A program made the translations under genes and the position numbers. From NCBI GenBank assembly GCA_002501065.1, contig DLRK01000038.1:5000-33598 (forward strand): 28,599 nucleotides of DNA, written 5' to 3'. The DNA comes from Akkermansiaceae bacterium UBA7890 (GTDB lineage: Bacteria; Verrucomicrobiota; Verrucomicrobiia; Verrucomicrobiales; Akkermansiaceae). Positions 7,634 to 14,737 of this stretch are shown here, piece after piece. The notes under the pieces were generated by a model, which made no database searches, was not told where the DNA came from, and saw only the letters and a program-made list of their open reading frames with translations. Every line of letters starts with the position of its first letter. The stretch's first letter is position 1.

Positions 7634-8875
7634 ATGGTCACTGTCAACCCGATCCGCCGTGCCCTGGTTCCCGTGGACTCGGGAGCCGCCCAGCGTCTTT
7701 GCAGCCCGAATTACGACGAATTCCAGAGTGACCGTGAAATATGGGAGCTCCTTCAGGTGCAGCCGGAGAGTGTATTGCGCGTGACCATGCCCCACTGCAA
7801 TGTTCCGCGGGCGGAAGAGATGCTGCCGGACGGTTCATCCAGGGCCCTCGCAATGGGCACCCGGGAGATGGCCGGACTGGTCGAGAGCGCGTCCACGGAG
7901 GTGGTGGAGGAGGCCCTCTTCCTGTATGAGATTGTCGATCCTGCCCGCCCCGGGGTGCGCCAGATCGGACTCGGCGGGATGGTGCCCACCGATGACATTC
8001 GCACCGAAGCCACCCCCGGTGGCGTGATCATCCGCAACGAGGGAATCCGTGAGGAGAAGGCCCGGGGCCGCGCTGATCTGATCGAGGCCACCGGGGCCAT
8101 CATCGGAACGGTCAACCTTTCGGTGGACGACGTGGAGAATAAGCTGCTCAACACCCTGCTGGATTACGCGGACGGTCGACCCTGTGACTTTGAAGCCATC
8201 GATCACGATGATGGCAGCGCGCATCGCATCTGGCTCGTCACCGCGGTGGACGAGATCGCCTGTCTGCGCGAGGTCCTGGCGGTCGAACCGCACGCCTACG
8301 TGGCGGACGGCAACCACCGGAGCGCAGCCGCCGCCATGCGGGGAACCGGAGAGTTTCTCACGGTGTTCTTCCCGGCTCACACAATGGGCCTGGCGCCCTA
8401 CAACCGTCTCGTGACCGCTCCGGGAATCACACGGGTGCACCTGGAAGAGGCCCTGCAGAAGACCTTTGAGATCGAGAGCCTCGAACTCTCCGGGTATCAA
8501 CCGAAGAAAATCCATGAGATTGGCCTCTACCTTGAGGGCGCGTGGCTCAAGCTGGTGCCGCGGGAGTCGGCCTTCGATGCTTCCAACGCAGCCCAGTCCA
8601 TCGATTCCGACATCCTGCAGAGGCATCTCTTTGCCGACGTGCTCGGGATCAAGGATCCCCGTGCCAGGGAACTCACCTTCGTGGGGGGCAACCGGGATGC
8701 CGCCTACCTCAGGTCCGAGGTCGATGCTGGCCGCCACGACCTCGCCGTGACCCTTGCCCCGGTCACCATCGACCAGTTCATCGAGGTTTGCCGCCAGAAC
8801 CGCATCATGCCCCCGAAGTCGACCTGGTTTCAGCCCAAGATCCGGAGCGGGCTGGTGATGGCGTTGTTGGGGTAG
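7634..8875 (+). CDS. DUF1015 family protein
   Basis: The 413-aa product has the DUF1015 hallmark VADGNHRSAAAAM at residues 223-235. This family is usually written with a DGHHR core; here the first His is Asn (N227). DUF1015 proteins share the ParB/sulfiredoxin-like phosphotransfer motif, and related proteins include serine kinases. A small-molecule kinase role is therefore possible but not shown. The N-terminus starts TVNPIRRALVPV, matching the family's usual opening. The ATG at 7634 is chosen over the in-frame start at 7586 because the extra 16 residues look unconserved. No signal peptide or membrane segment is seen, so the protein is cytoplasmic. It is a single gene followed by tRNA-Lys. 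Confidence 0.85.
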   Translation: MVTVNPIRRALVPVDSGAAQRLCSPNYDEFQSDREIWELLQVQPESVLRVTMPHCNVPRAEEMLPDGSSRALAMGTREMAGLVESASTEVVEEALFLYEIVDPARPGVRQIGLGGMVPTDDIRTEATPGGVIIRNEGIREEKARGRADLIEATGAIIGTVNLSVDDVENKLLNTLLDYADGRPCDFEAIDHDDGSAHRIWLVTAVDEIACLREVLAVEPHAYVADGNHRSAAAAMRGTGEFLTVFFPAHTMGLAPYNRLVTAPGITRVHLEEALQKTFEIESLELSGYQPKKIHEIGLYLEGAWLKLVPRESAFDASNAAQSIDSDILQRHLFADVLGIKDPRARELTFVGGNRDAAYLRSEVDAGRHDLAVTLAPVTIDQFIEVCRQNRIMPPKSTWFQPKIRSGLVMALLG

Positions 8876-9002
8876 CGACCTCGGCAAAGCCGCTCCGGTT
8901 CCACTCCAATCCCCGGATTCTCGTCTTCGTGAGCAAGAATTCCCTTGTCAGGACGCCTACGGGACCGTTATCTCCCGCCGCCCCCCAAACGAGCAACCAA
9001 AA

Positions 9003-9075
9003 GCGGAGATAGCTCAGTTGGTAGAGCAGTTGGCTTTTAACCAATTGGTCCTGGGTTCGAGTCCCAGTCTCCGTA
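9003..9075 (+). tRNA. tRNA-Lys (anticodon UUU)
   Basis: The cloverleaf folds fully. The acceptor stem GCGGAGA pairs with TCTCCGT, with a G-U pair at position 1-72. The D-arm is GCTC/GAGC. The anticodon stem GTTGG/CCAAT carries loop CTTTTAA (anticodon TTT), and the T-arm CTGGG/CCCAG carries TTCGAGT. The discriminator is A and CCA is not encoded. The 73-base length is standard. Confidence 0.96.
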
Positions 9076-9076
9076 C

Positions 9077-9094
9077 TTTTTCTCATTCGTGAGA
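9077..9094 (+). terminator. T5 run and UUCG hairpin after tRNA-Lys
   Basis: One base after the tRNA is a run of five T (9077-9081). The last T also starts a perfect 5-bp stem TCTCA/TGAGA closed by a TTCG tetraloop (9081-9094). This could mark the tRNA 3' end by termination or processing; the hairpin-then-T order is reversed from a classic terminator. Confidence 0.4.
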
Positions 9095-9321
9095 TGCAGA
9101 GCGTCCCGTGGGTTGGCTTCTGAGGAGGCGGACGTAGAACTGCCCCCGGGTTCGGAGGGGTGGATCAGGGTGCTCAAGCAGTGTTCAGGAGGATGGACCT
9201 GCGTCAGGATTCAATGTTCAGGGGGCAGCTTGGTGGGTGTTTATCACGAAGAAGCGTTGCGAGGGCGGGGGCACTCTCTTGGCTTGCCCGGTTCGCGCAC
9301 AGGGTGAATAGTTGAGAGACG

Positions 9322-9990
9322 ATGAAGGCGCGAGTTTGGATAATCCTGGTGTTACTGGCCGGAATGATGATGGCAGGAGCGGATAAACCCGGTGAAGGCA
9401 AGGAGGGTGGTGACAAGGAAGCAAAGTGGATTTCACTGGCACCAGCGAAGGAAGGGATGGGATCCTGGAAGGCGCTGAACTTTGGCGGTGAAGGAGATAC
9501 GACGTGGAAGGGTGGGACCCTTGCCATCGGGGAGGGGGCGGAACTGACCGGGGTGGTGTTCAGCGGAGCGGATCTCCCGCAGGCCCCTTACGAGATTGAA
9601 GTGGCGGCCCGGCGGACATCCGGGGTGGATTTTTTCTGTGGCCTGACGCTCCCGGTGCGGGATGCCAAGACCTGTGTGACCTTCATCTGCGGCGGTTGGG
9701 GTGGAGGGGTGGTTGGATTCTCCAGTATCGACGGCATGGACGCTTCTGAGAACGAGACCGCCAGTTATCAGGCCTTCAAGGACAAACAGTGGTATAAGAT
9801 CCGGCTGGAGATCCGGAAGGACAGTCTGAAGGCGTGGATCGACGGGAAGGAGTTGGTGGATGTGAATACCAAGGGCCGGAAGTTGGGCCTGCGATTCGGG
9901 GACATCGAGAAGTGTGCCCCGTTGGGGCTGGCGACGTGGCAGACGACGGCCGAACTACGCGGTTTGCGCTGGCGGAAATTGATCAAGTAA
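9322..9990 (+). CDS. Secreted DUF1080-type (concanavalin-like) protein
   Basis: The 222-aa product has a signal peptide (MKARVWIILVLLAGMMMAGA) and one beta-sandwich domain of the DUF1080/3-keto-disaccharide hydrolase-like fold. Characteristic runs are WKALNFGGEGDTTW, FFCGLTLPV, GGWGGGVVGFSSIDGMDASENE, WYKIRLEI and AWIDGKELVD, ending with PLGLATWQTTAELRGLRWR. Proteins of this type are abundant in Planctomycetes and Verrucomicrobia and are thought to bind or hydrolyse glycans in the periplasm. Activity of this single-domain member is not known. It stands alone between tRNA-Lys and the nusA promoter region. Confidence 0.85.
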   Translation: MKARVWIILVLLAGMMMAGADKPGEGKEGGDKEAKWISLAPAKEGMGSWKALNFGGEGDTTWKGGTLAIGEGAELTGVVFSGADLPQAPYEIEVAARRTSGVDFFCGLTLPVRDAKTCVTFICGGWGGGVVGFSSIDGMDASENETASYQAFKDKQWYKIRLEIRKDSLKAWIDGKELVDVNTKGRKLGLRFGDIEKCAPLGLATWQTTAELRGLRWRKLIK

Positions 9991-10084
9991 GGACCGGCAG
10001 GCAAGGTGCCGGGGAGGGTGAACCCAGCGAGTCCAAGGGTTCGCATGGGCCGGATGGAGCGAATGGCCGGGCCCGTCTTTTGTC

Positions 10085-10113
10085 TTGATTCATGGGGGGA
10101 GCAGGCCTATAGC
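10085..10113 (+). promoter_or_regulatory. Candidate sigma70 promoter for nusA operon
   Basis: TTGATT (10085-10090) is followed after 17 bases by TATAGC (10108-10113); each matches four of six consensus positions. It would start transcription near 10120 and give a leader of about 85 bases that includes the hairpin at 10145-10171. Confidence 0.45.
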
Positions 10114-10144
10114 GACCGCAACAGAACAACTCTGGACGCTTTCG

Positions 10145-10171
10145 AAGAGTGGGTTCCCACGACCCGCTCTT
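10145..10171 (+). terminator. Leader hairpin upstream of nusA, terminator-like
   Basis: AAGAGTGGGT pairs over 10 bp with ACCCGCTCTT (one G-U) around a 7-base loop and is followed by further T residues. It ends 32 bases before the nusA start. It may terminate incoming transcripts or act as an attenuator in the nusA leader. NusA itself acts at such hairpins, so autoregulation is conceivable. Confidence 0.5.
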
Positions 10172-10203
10172 TTGCGTCCCCAGACCAGAACGATCAGAAG
10201 ATC

Positions 10204-11613
10204 ATGACGAACGACCTCGTCGCCCTCATAGAATTCTACGAAAAGGAAAAGAGCATCGAGCGCGAGAAGGTGGTCGAGGCTCTTGAGAATGCCTTCTTGT
10301 CGGCATACCGGCGCATGGTTCCGGGCGCGGAGGATATTGAAGAACTCCGGGCGGAGGTGGATACCAAGCAGGGGGAGACCCGGATTTTTGCGACCCTCCG
10401 GGTGGTGGCCGATGATGACCACCAGGACAAGTTCAACGAGGTTCCGATCTCCCTTGCCAGCCGGAAGAATCCGGAGGTCCAGCTGAATGATCCCCTCGAG
10501 TTCAACGTGACGCCCAAGAATTTCGGGCGTATTGCGGTGCAGACTGCCAAGCAGACCATGATGCAGCGGTTGCGCCAGGCCGAGAAGGAGATGATCTATG
10601 ACGAGTTCAAGGATCGCGCCGGCGACATCGTGAGTGGAGCGGTAAGGCGCTTTGAAAAGAACGATGTCATGGTCGACCTCGGAAAGTTCGAAGCCCGCAT
10701 GCCGTCGCGGGAGCGAGTGTCGACCGAGGACTACAACATCGGAGATCGTATCCGGGCGTATGTGGTCTCCGTGGACAACGAGTTCCGGGGTCCGGAAATT
10801 ATTCTCTCCCGCAGTCACCCGAATTTCGTGCGACGGCTCTTTGAGGCGGAGGTGAGCGAGATTTCGGATCAAACGGTGGAAATCCGCGGGATCGCGCGGG
10901 AGGCCGGCTACCGGACCAAGGTGGCAGTTTTCAGCAATGATGAGAAGGTGGATCCGGTCGGTGCCTGCGTCGGCCTGCGTGGAGCGCGGGTGAAGAATAT
11001 CGTGCGCGAACTCAACAACGAGAAGGTGGACATCATCCGCTGGAGTGACGAACCGGAACCCTTCGTGACCGACGCTCTCAAACCGGCGCTGATCCGGTCC
11101 ATCACCCTGGACCAGGAGAACAAGGTGATCAATGTGACCGTGGATGAGGAAGATTTGAGCAAGGCGATTGGTCGCCGGGGACAGAATGCGCGACTCACTT
11201 CCAAGCTGGTGAACTGGGACGTCCAGGTCCGCAAGGACGAGAGCCAGCACGAGCAGTTTGAGGCGCGGGTGACCGATGCCGCCATGGGACTGGCGGAGGA
11301 ACTGGGAGTGGATCCGCAGACCGCCGACAAGCTTTACCGTGCCGGGGGCGTGTCTTCGGACATGGTGCTGCAGATGCCGGTGGACTACATTGCCCAGTCG
11401 CTGGAATCTACAGAAGAGGAAGCCCAGAAGATTCTCGACCAGGCGCAATCCATCAGCGGAAAACCAGCCGAACAGGCTGTAGTCAAGGAGCCGGAGGAAG
11501 AGCCTGCCGCGGAGGAAGAGCCTGCCGCGGAGGAAGAGCCTGCCGCGGAGGAAGAGCCTGCCGCGGAGGAAGAAGAGAACAAGGAATCTGCATCCGCTGC
11601 CGAGGATTCGTAA
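10204..11613 (+). CDS. nusA: Transcription termination/antitermination factor NusA
   Basis: NusA binds RNA polymerase and RNA and modulates pausing, termination and antitermination. The 469-aa product has the N-terminal RNAP-binding domain (LVALIEFYEKEKSIEREKVVEALE), an S1 domain (GDIVSGAVRRFEKNDVMVDL), KH1 around VGACVGLRGARVKNIVREL, and KH2 with SKAIGRRGQNARL. A helical segment (GLAEELGVDPQTADKLYRAGG) precedes the tail. The ATG at 10204 is chosen because residues upstream in the same frame (to 10006) show no similarity to NusA, and the N-terminal domain begins at MTNDLVALIE. The C-terminus ends in four exact PAAEEE-type repeats. infB starts 33 bp downstream. No rimP precedes it, unlike the common rimP-nusA-infB order. 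Confidence 0.96.
   Translation: MTNDLVALIEFYEKEKSIEREKVVEALENAFLSAYRRMVPGAEDIEELRAEVDTKQGETRIFATLRVVADDDHQDKFNEVPISLASRKNPEVQLNDPLEFNVTPKNFGRIAVQTAKQTMMQRLRQAEKEMIYDEFKDRAGDIVSGAVRRFEKNDVMVDLGKFEARMPSRERVSTEDYNIGDRIRAYVVSVDNEFRGPEIILSRSHPNFVRRLFEAEVSEISDQTVEIRGIAREAGYRTKVAVFSNDEKVDPVGACVGLRGARVKNIVRELNNEKVDIIRWSDEPEPFVTDALKPALIRSITLDQENKVINVTVDEEDLSKAIGRRGQNARLTSKLVNWDVQVRKDESQHEQFEARVTDAAMGLAEELGVDPQTADKLYRAGGVSSDMVLQMPVDYIAQSLESTEEEAQKILDQAQSISGKPAEQAVVKEPEEEPAAEEEPAAEEEPAAEEEPAAEEEENKESASAAEDS
11493..11573 (+). repeat. 18-bp tandem repeat in the nusA tail
   Basis: Four exact head-to-tail copies of ggaggaagagcctgccgc (11493-11564) and a partial fifth encode an acidic EEEPAA period at the C-terminus of NusA. 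Exact DNA identity points to recent slippage expansion, so copy number may vary between strains. Confidence 0.92.
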
Positions 11614-11646
11614 TCACGGCACGTTAGAGAGGGTTAGAAGGTCACC

Positions 11647-13746
11647 ATGCCGGACAAGGGCGACAGCGACAAAAAGAAGGAAGTTCTCGACCTGGTCGAC
11701 GAACAGAACAAACCGTCGCGTCGTGAACGGCAACGGGCTAAGGCTGCCGAGCAGAAGACCGTCCAGGATAAGAAGGACGAGGCGCTCGACATCATCGATG
11801 AGGATGAGCAGAAGAAGGCGGCGGCGGTTCGAAAAACCGAGAAATCCGGAAAGAAACAGCTCCCGAGTATTTCGAAGCTTACGGATGAGGTCCAGGATCC
11901 GGACTTCGTCGTGAGCGGGGGGTCTTCGGAGGAGGGCGAGGCGGAGGAGCAAAGCGGAGTGGTTGAAGGAAACACCATCAGCATCAAACCGCCCATCATC
12001 GTGAGCGTGCTTGCAGAGATGATGGGGCTGAAACCGTTTGAGATCATGAAGGATCTCATCCAGTTGGAGGTGTTCGTGGCGCCTAATCAGGCCATCGAGC
12101 CGGAAGTGGCGGAAAAGGTCTGCGAGCAGCACGGTTTTGTCTTTGAGCGCGAGAAGCGCGAGAAGGGTGGTGGAGTCCACAAGGTGGAGGAAGTCATCGA
12201 GGAGCCCGAGCCGGAGGAACATGAGCCTGCCGAAAAGCTCGAACTGCGGGCACCCATCATCACCTTCATGGGACACGTTGATCACGGCAAGACCTCGCTT
12301 CTGGACTATGTCCGCAAGTCGAAGGTCGTGGACGGGGAAGCCGGCGGGATCACGCAGCACATCGGGGCCTACCGGGTGGAGCATGAAGGGCGCCCGATTA
12401 CCTTTATCGATACACCGGGGCACGCGATTTTCACTGAGATGCGGGCCCGGGGCGCGGACGTCACTGACATCGTGGTGCTGGTGGTGGCGGCCGACGACGG
12501 AATTATGCCGCAGACCAGGGAGGCGATCAGTCATGCCAAGGCAGCGGACAAGACCATTATTGTAGCGATCAACAAGTGCGATGTGGCGGGTGCCGACCCC
12601 ATGAAGGTGAAGACCCAGCTCATGGAGCAGGATCTCATGTCAACCGATCTGGGGGGCAAAACGGAGACGGTGGAAGTCTCGGCCATCACCGGCCAGGGAA
12701 TGGACGAACTGGCCGAGTTAATGGCATTGCAGGCTGAGGTGCTGGAGCTGAAGGCGAATCCCGGAGCGAATGCGCGCGCTGCCGTGATCGAGGCCAAGGT
12801 GCAGCCCGGGAAGGGGCCAACCGCCACCGTGATAGTGGAAACGGGAACTCTTGAAGTGGGCACCCCGTTTATCTGCGGTCCCTATGCGGGCAAGGTGAAG
12901 TCACTCCTCAACGATCGGAACGAGCAGGTGGAGGAGGCCGGGCCAGCCATCCCGGTGGAAGTGCTTGGATTTGCCGAACTGCCCAACGTTGGGGATGAAC
13001 TGGTGGCCATGGAGAACGAAAGGGCGGCCAAGAAGCTGAGTGACGAGCGACAGCTTGAGCGCCGGCAGGATCGTCTGGAACGTCCCAAGAAGAGCCGCAT
13101 GGAAGATATGCTGGCTCTGGTCGAAGGAGGCCAGAAGGTGGAGCTCAAGTTGATCCTGAAATGTGACGTACAGGGATCGGTGGAGGCAATCAAGGGAGCG
13201 ATTGGCGATGTGGAGTCCGACAAGGTGGAGGTCAATTTCATCCATGCGGCGGCGGGATCGATCAGCGAATCCGACATCCTGCTGGCCAGCAGTTCGGACG
13301 GGGTGGTGCTGGGGTTCAACGTGAAGGTGGAGAGCAACGCGGTGAAGGCTGCCAAGCGTGAGGGTGTGCAGATAAAGCTTTATTCGATTGTCTACGAGCT
13401 CATCGATCAGGTGAAGGATGCCATGTTGGGACTGCTGGAACCGGAGCTGCGGGAGAAGATTCTCGGGCATGCCGAGGTGAAGCAGGTTTTCAAGGTCAAG
13501 CGGGGACGGGCAGCGGGCTGCCTGGTCTCGGACGGCAAGGTGACCCGGACGGCGCATGCACGTGTGTTGCGGGAAGGGACACCCGTATTTGACGGGAAGA
13601 TGTCCACCCTGCGGCGGATCCAGGATGATGTGGAGGACGTCAAACAGGGCATCGAGTGTGGAATCCGGCTCGGGGAGTTCAACGAGTACGAAGTCGGCGA
13701 CGTAATCGAATGCTACGAACTGGAGAAGATCGATCAGACCCTGTAG
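11647..13746 (+). CDS. infB: Translation initiation factor IF-2
   Basis: IF-2 is the GTPase that positions initiator tRNA on the ribosome. In the 699-aa product the G-domain is complete: GHVDHGKT at 209-216, DTPGH at 255-259, NKCD at 309-312 and SAITGQG for G5, with the EAGGITQHIGA switch between them. The beta-barrel domains II and IV and the IF2-specific domain III follow. The N-terminal part is a charged Lys/Glu-rich region of about 90 residues and a short IF2-N-like domain (KPPIIVSVLAEMMGLKPFEIM), so it is shorter than the E. coli long form. AGAAGG is placed 5 bases upstream of the ATG. It lies between nusA and rbfA, as in most bacteria. Confidence 0.97.
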   Translation: MPDKGDSDKKKEVLDLVDEQNKPSRRERQRAKAAEQKTVQDKKDEALDIIDEDEQKKAAAVRKTEKSGKKQLPSISKLTDEVQDPDFVVSGGSSEEGEAEEQSGVVEGNTISIKPPIIVSVLAEMMGLKPFEIMKDLIQLEVFVAPNQAIEPEVAEKVCEQHGFVFEREKREKGGGVHKVEEVIEEPEPEEHEPAEKLELRAPIITFMGHVDHGKTSLLDYVRKSKVVDGEAGGITQHIGAYRVEHEGRPITFIDTPGHAIFTEMRARGADVTDIVVLVVAADDGIMPQTREAISHAKAADKTIIVAINKCDVAGADPMKVKTQLMEQDLMSTDLGGKTETVEVSAITGQGMDELAELMALQAEVLELKANPGANARAAVIEAKVQPGKGPTATVIVETGTLEVGTPFICGPYAGKVKSLLNDRNEQVEEAGPAIPVEVLGFAELPNVGDELVAMENERAAKKLSDERQLERRQDRLERPKKSRMEDMLALVEGGQKVELKLILKCDVQGSVEAIKGAIGDVESDKVEVNFIHAAAGSISESDILLASSSDGVVLGFNVKVESNAVKAAKREGVQIKLYSIVYELIDQVKDAMLGLLEPELREKILGHAEVKQVFKVKRGRAAGCLVSDGKVTRTAHARVLREGTPVFDGKMSTLRRIQDDVEDVKQGIECGIRLGEFNEYEVGDVIECYELEKIDQTL

Positions 13747-13794
13747 CGCTCCGGCTACATTGAGGGCATTGGTAATTTATCATTCGGGAGATCC

Positions 13795-14154
13795 ATGTCG
13801 CGGCGTACTGACAGGGTAAACGAGCTGCTGAAGCGTGAGATCAGTGGTGTCCTGCAGCGTGATTTCGAATGGGACGGATCACTGGTGACAGTGAATGCGG
13901 TGGAGGTTTCGCAGGACCTGAAGGATGCGAAGGTTTTTATAGGAGTGCTGGGCGGGCACGAAGGGAAGGTGATCTCACGGCTTAATCGAGAGCATGGATC
14001 CATTCAGGGCCGGGTGATGAAGCGGGTGGTGTTGAAGAACACGCCCGTTCTGCGTTTCCTCAGCGATGACTCGGTGGTGCGGGGGGTGGATATCGTCAAC
14101 CTGCTCGACGAGGTGGCGGAGTTGCCGAAGGCACCCCAGGAAGAAGAGGAGTAG
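13795..14154 (+). CDS. rbfA: 30S ribosome-binding factor RbfA
   Basis: RbfA is a small KH-fold protein needed for late maturation of the 30S subunit and 16S rRNA 5' end. The 119-aa frame has the family features RRTDRVNELLKREISGVLQRDF at the N-terminus, VTVNAVEVSQDLKDAKVFIGVLG in the middle, and LRFLSDDSVVRGVDIVNLLDEV near the end. An acidic tail (EEEE) closes it. A GGGAG sequence sits four bases before the ATG. It is 48 bp after infB. nrnA, which is often its next neighbour, is 4.5 kb away here. Confidence 0.93.
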   Translation: MSRRTDRVNELLKREISGVLQRDFEWDGSLVTVNAVEVSQDLKDAKVFIGVLGGHEGKVISRLNREHGSIQGRVMKRVVLKNTPVLRFLSDDSVVRGVDIVNLLDEVAELPKAPQEEEE

Positions 14155-14469
14155 GCGGCCGGAGTGATTTTCGGAGTGTTCCTGCCCGCACGACTGCCGC
14201 TGCTGGCGGGCTGAGATCACAGGGAAACACTCTGGGTGGCAGTTATCGTCAATCCTGCCGGGTTTTCCGTTGCCATGGACAGAGATGGAAAGTCGCTTCT
14301 GCCCGTTGCGTCGTGACAATATTGCGTTGGATTTGTGATAATTATGAAAACGGGACCCTGGTTTTCCGTTTGTAATGTTGACATCCGATGGCCTTGACTG
14401 ATTTGCCTCGTCATCCAGTTGGGATGATGGGAATAATCAGCTCAGGATAACCACCAAGCCACCTATTTA
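14155..14469. other. Intergenic region after rbfA
   Basis: This 315-base stretch has no convincing coding frame. A 6-bp GCCCGC/GCGGGC stem with a 16-base loop at 14184-14211 could end the rbfA transcript but has no T-tract. The AT-richer right half carries the promoter at 14313-14342. The rest shows nothing I can interpret. Confidence 0.6.
14313..14342 (+). promoter_or_regulatory. Extended -10 sigma70-type promoter
   Basis: GTGACA (14313-14318) matches five of six -35 consensus bases. After 18 bases GATAAT (14337-14342) matches five of six -10 bases and is preceded by TGT (extended -10). It would start near 14349 and give a leader of about 120 bases before the small lipoprotein-like gene at 14470, making the following block its own transcription unit. 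Confidence 0.6.
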
Positions 14470-14697
14470 ATGATGACCAATTCATTCTTTTTTCTGTTCC
14501 GGTGCATGCTGGTGATGTGTGCGTTTTCCATTCTTTCGGTGAGCTGTGAGAAGCCCTCCACAACGAGCAGAGGGGGGGGCGTGGGTCCCGGATCGCTGGA
14601 AACGGACAAGGTTATTGGTGACGAGAAGGAGAACGAATCGGGTGGCGCCACCCCGGGAGAGGGTGCTTATGTTCCTGACCCGGCTGAAATCGAGTGA
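14470..14697 (+). CDS. Small lipoprotein-like protein
   Basis: The frame gives 75 aa. A hydrophobic N-terminus (residues 6-26) ends in LSVSC, close to a lipobox with Cys27, so a processed lipoprotein of about 49 residues is likely although the -3 residue is Ser. The rest is disordered-looking, rich in Gly, Glu and Ser, and acidic overall. I do not recognise a family. The codon for residue 34 begins a run of eight G bases (14572-14579), a possible slippage site. It has the best promoter in the region upstream and is followed 40 bp later by the cyclase-like gene, suggesting co-transcription. A second in-frame ATG is at 14473. Confidence 0.6.
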   Translation: MMTNSFFFLFRCMLVMCAFSILSVSCEKPSTTSRGGGVGPGSLETDKVIGDEKENESGGATPGEGAYVPDPAEIE

Positions 14698-14737
14698 GAG
14701 AATTACCGTCAATTCGTGAAGGTGAATCCGGGATGCT

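Noticed and set aside
9089..9307. 72-codon plus-strand frame after tRNA-Lys with a repeated CSGG motif
   Set aside because: It starts inside the TTCG hairpin, has no ribosome-binding site, and its repeat reflects a short DNA repeat (gttcagg). It has no signal or domain.
10006..10203. Upstream extension of the nusA frame
   Set aside because: The 66 extra residues span the candidate promoter and leader hairpin and do not look like NusA.
10090..11448. 452-codon minus-strand frame opposite nusA
   Set aside because: It is the reverse complement of a confirmed nusA; long open antisense frames are expected at this GC content and it shows no domain.
14378..14406. Perfect TTGACA box before the small lipoprotein-like gene
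   Set aside because: No acceptable -10 lies 16-18 bases downstream; the pair at 14313-14342 is better.
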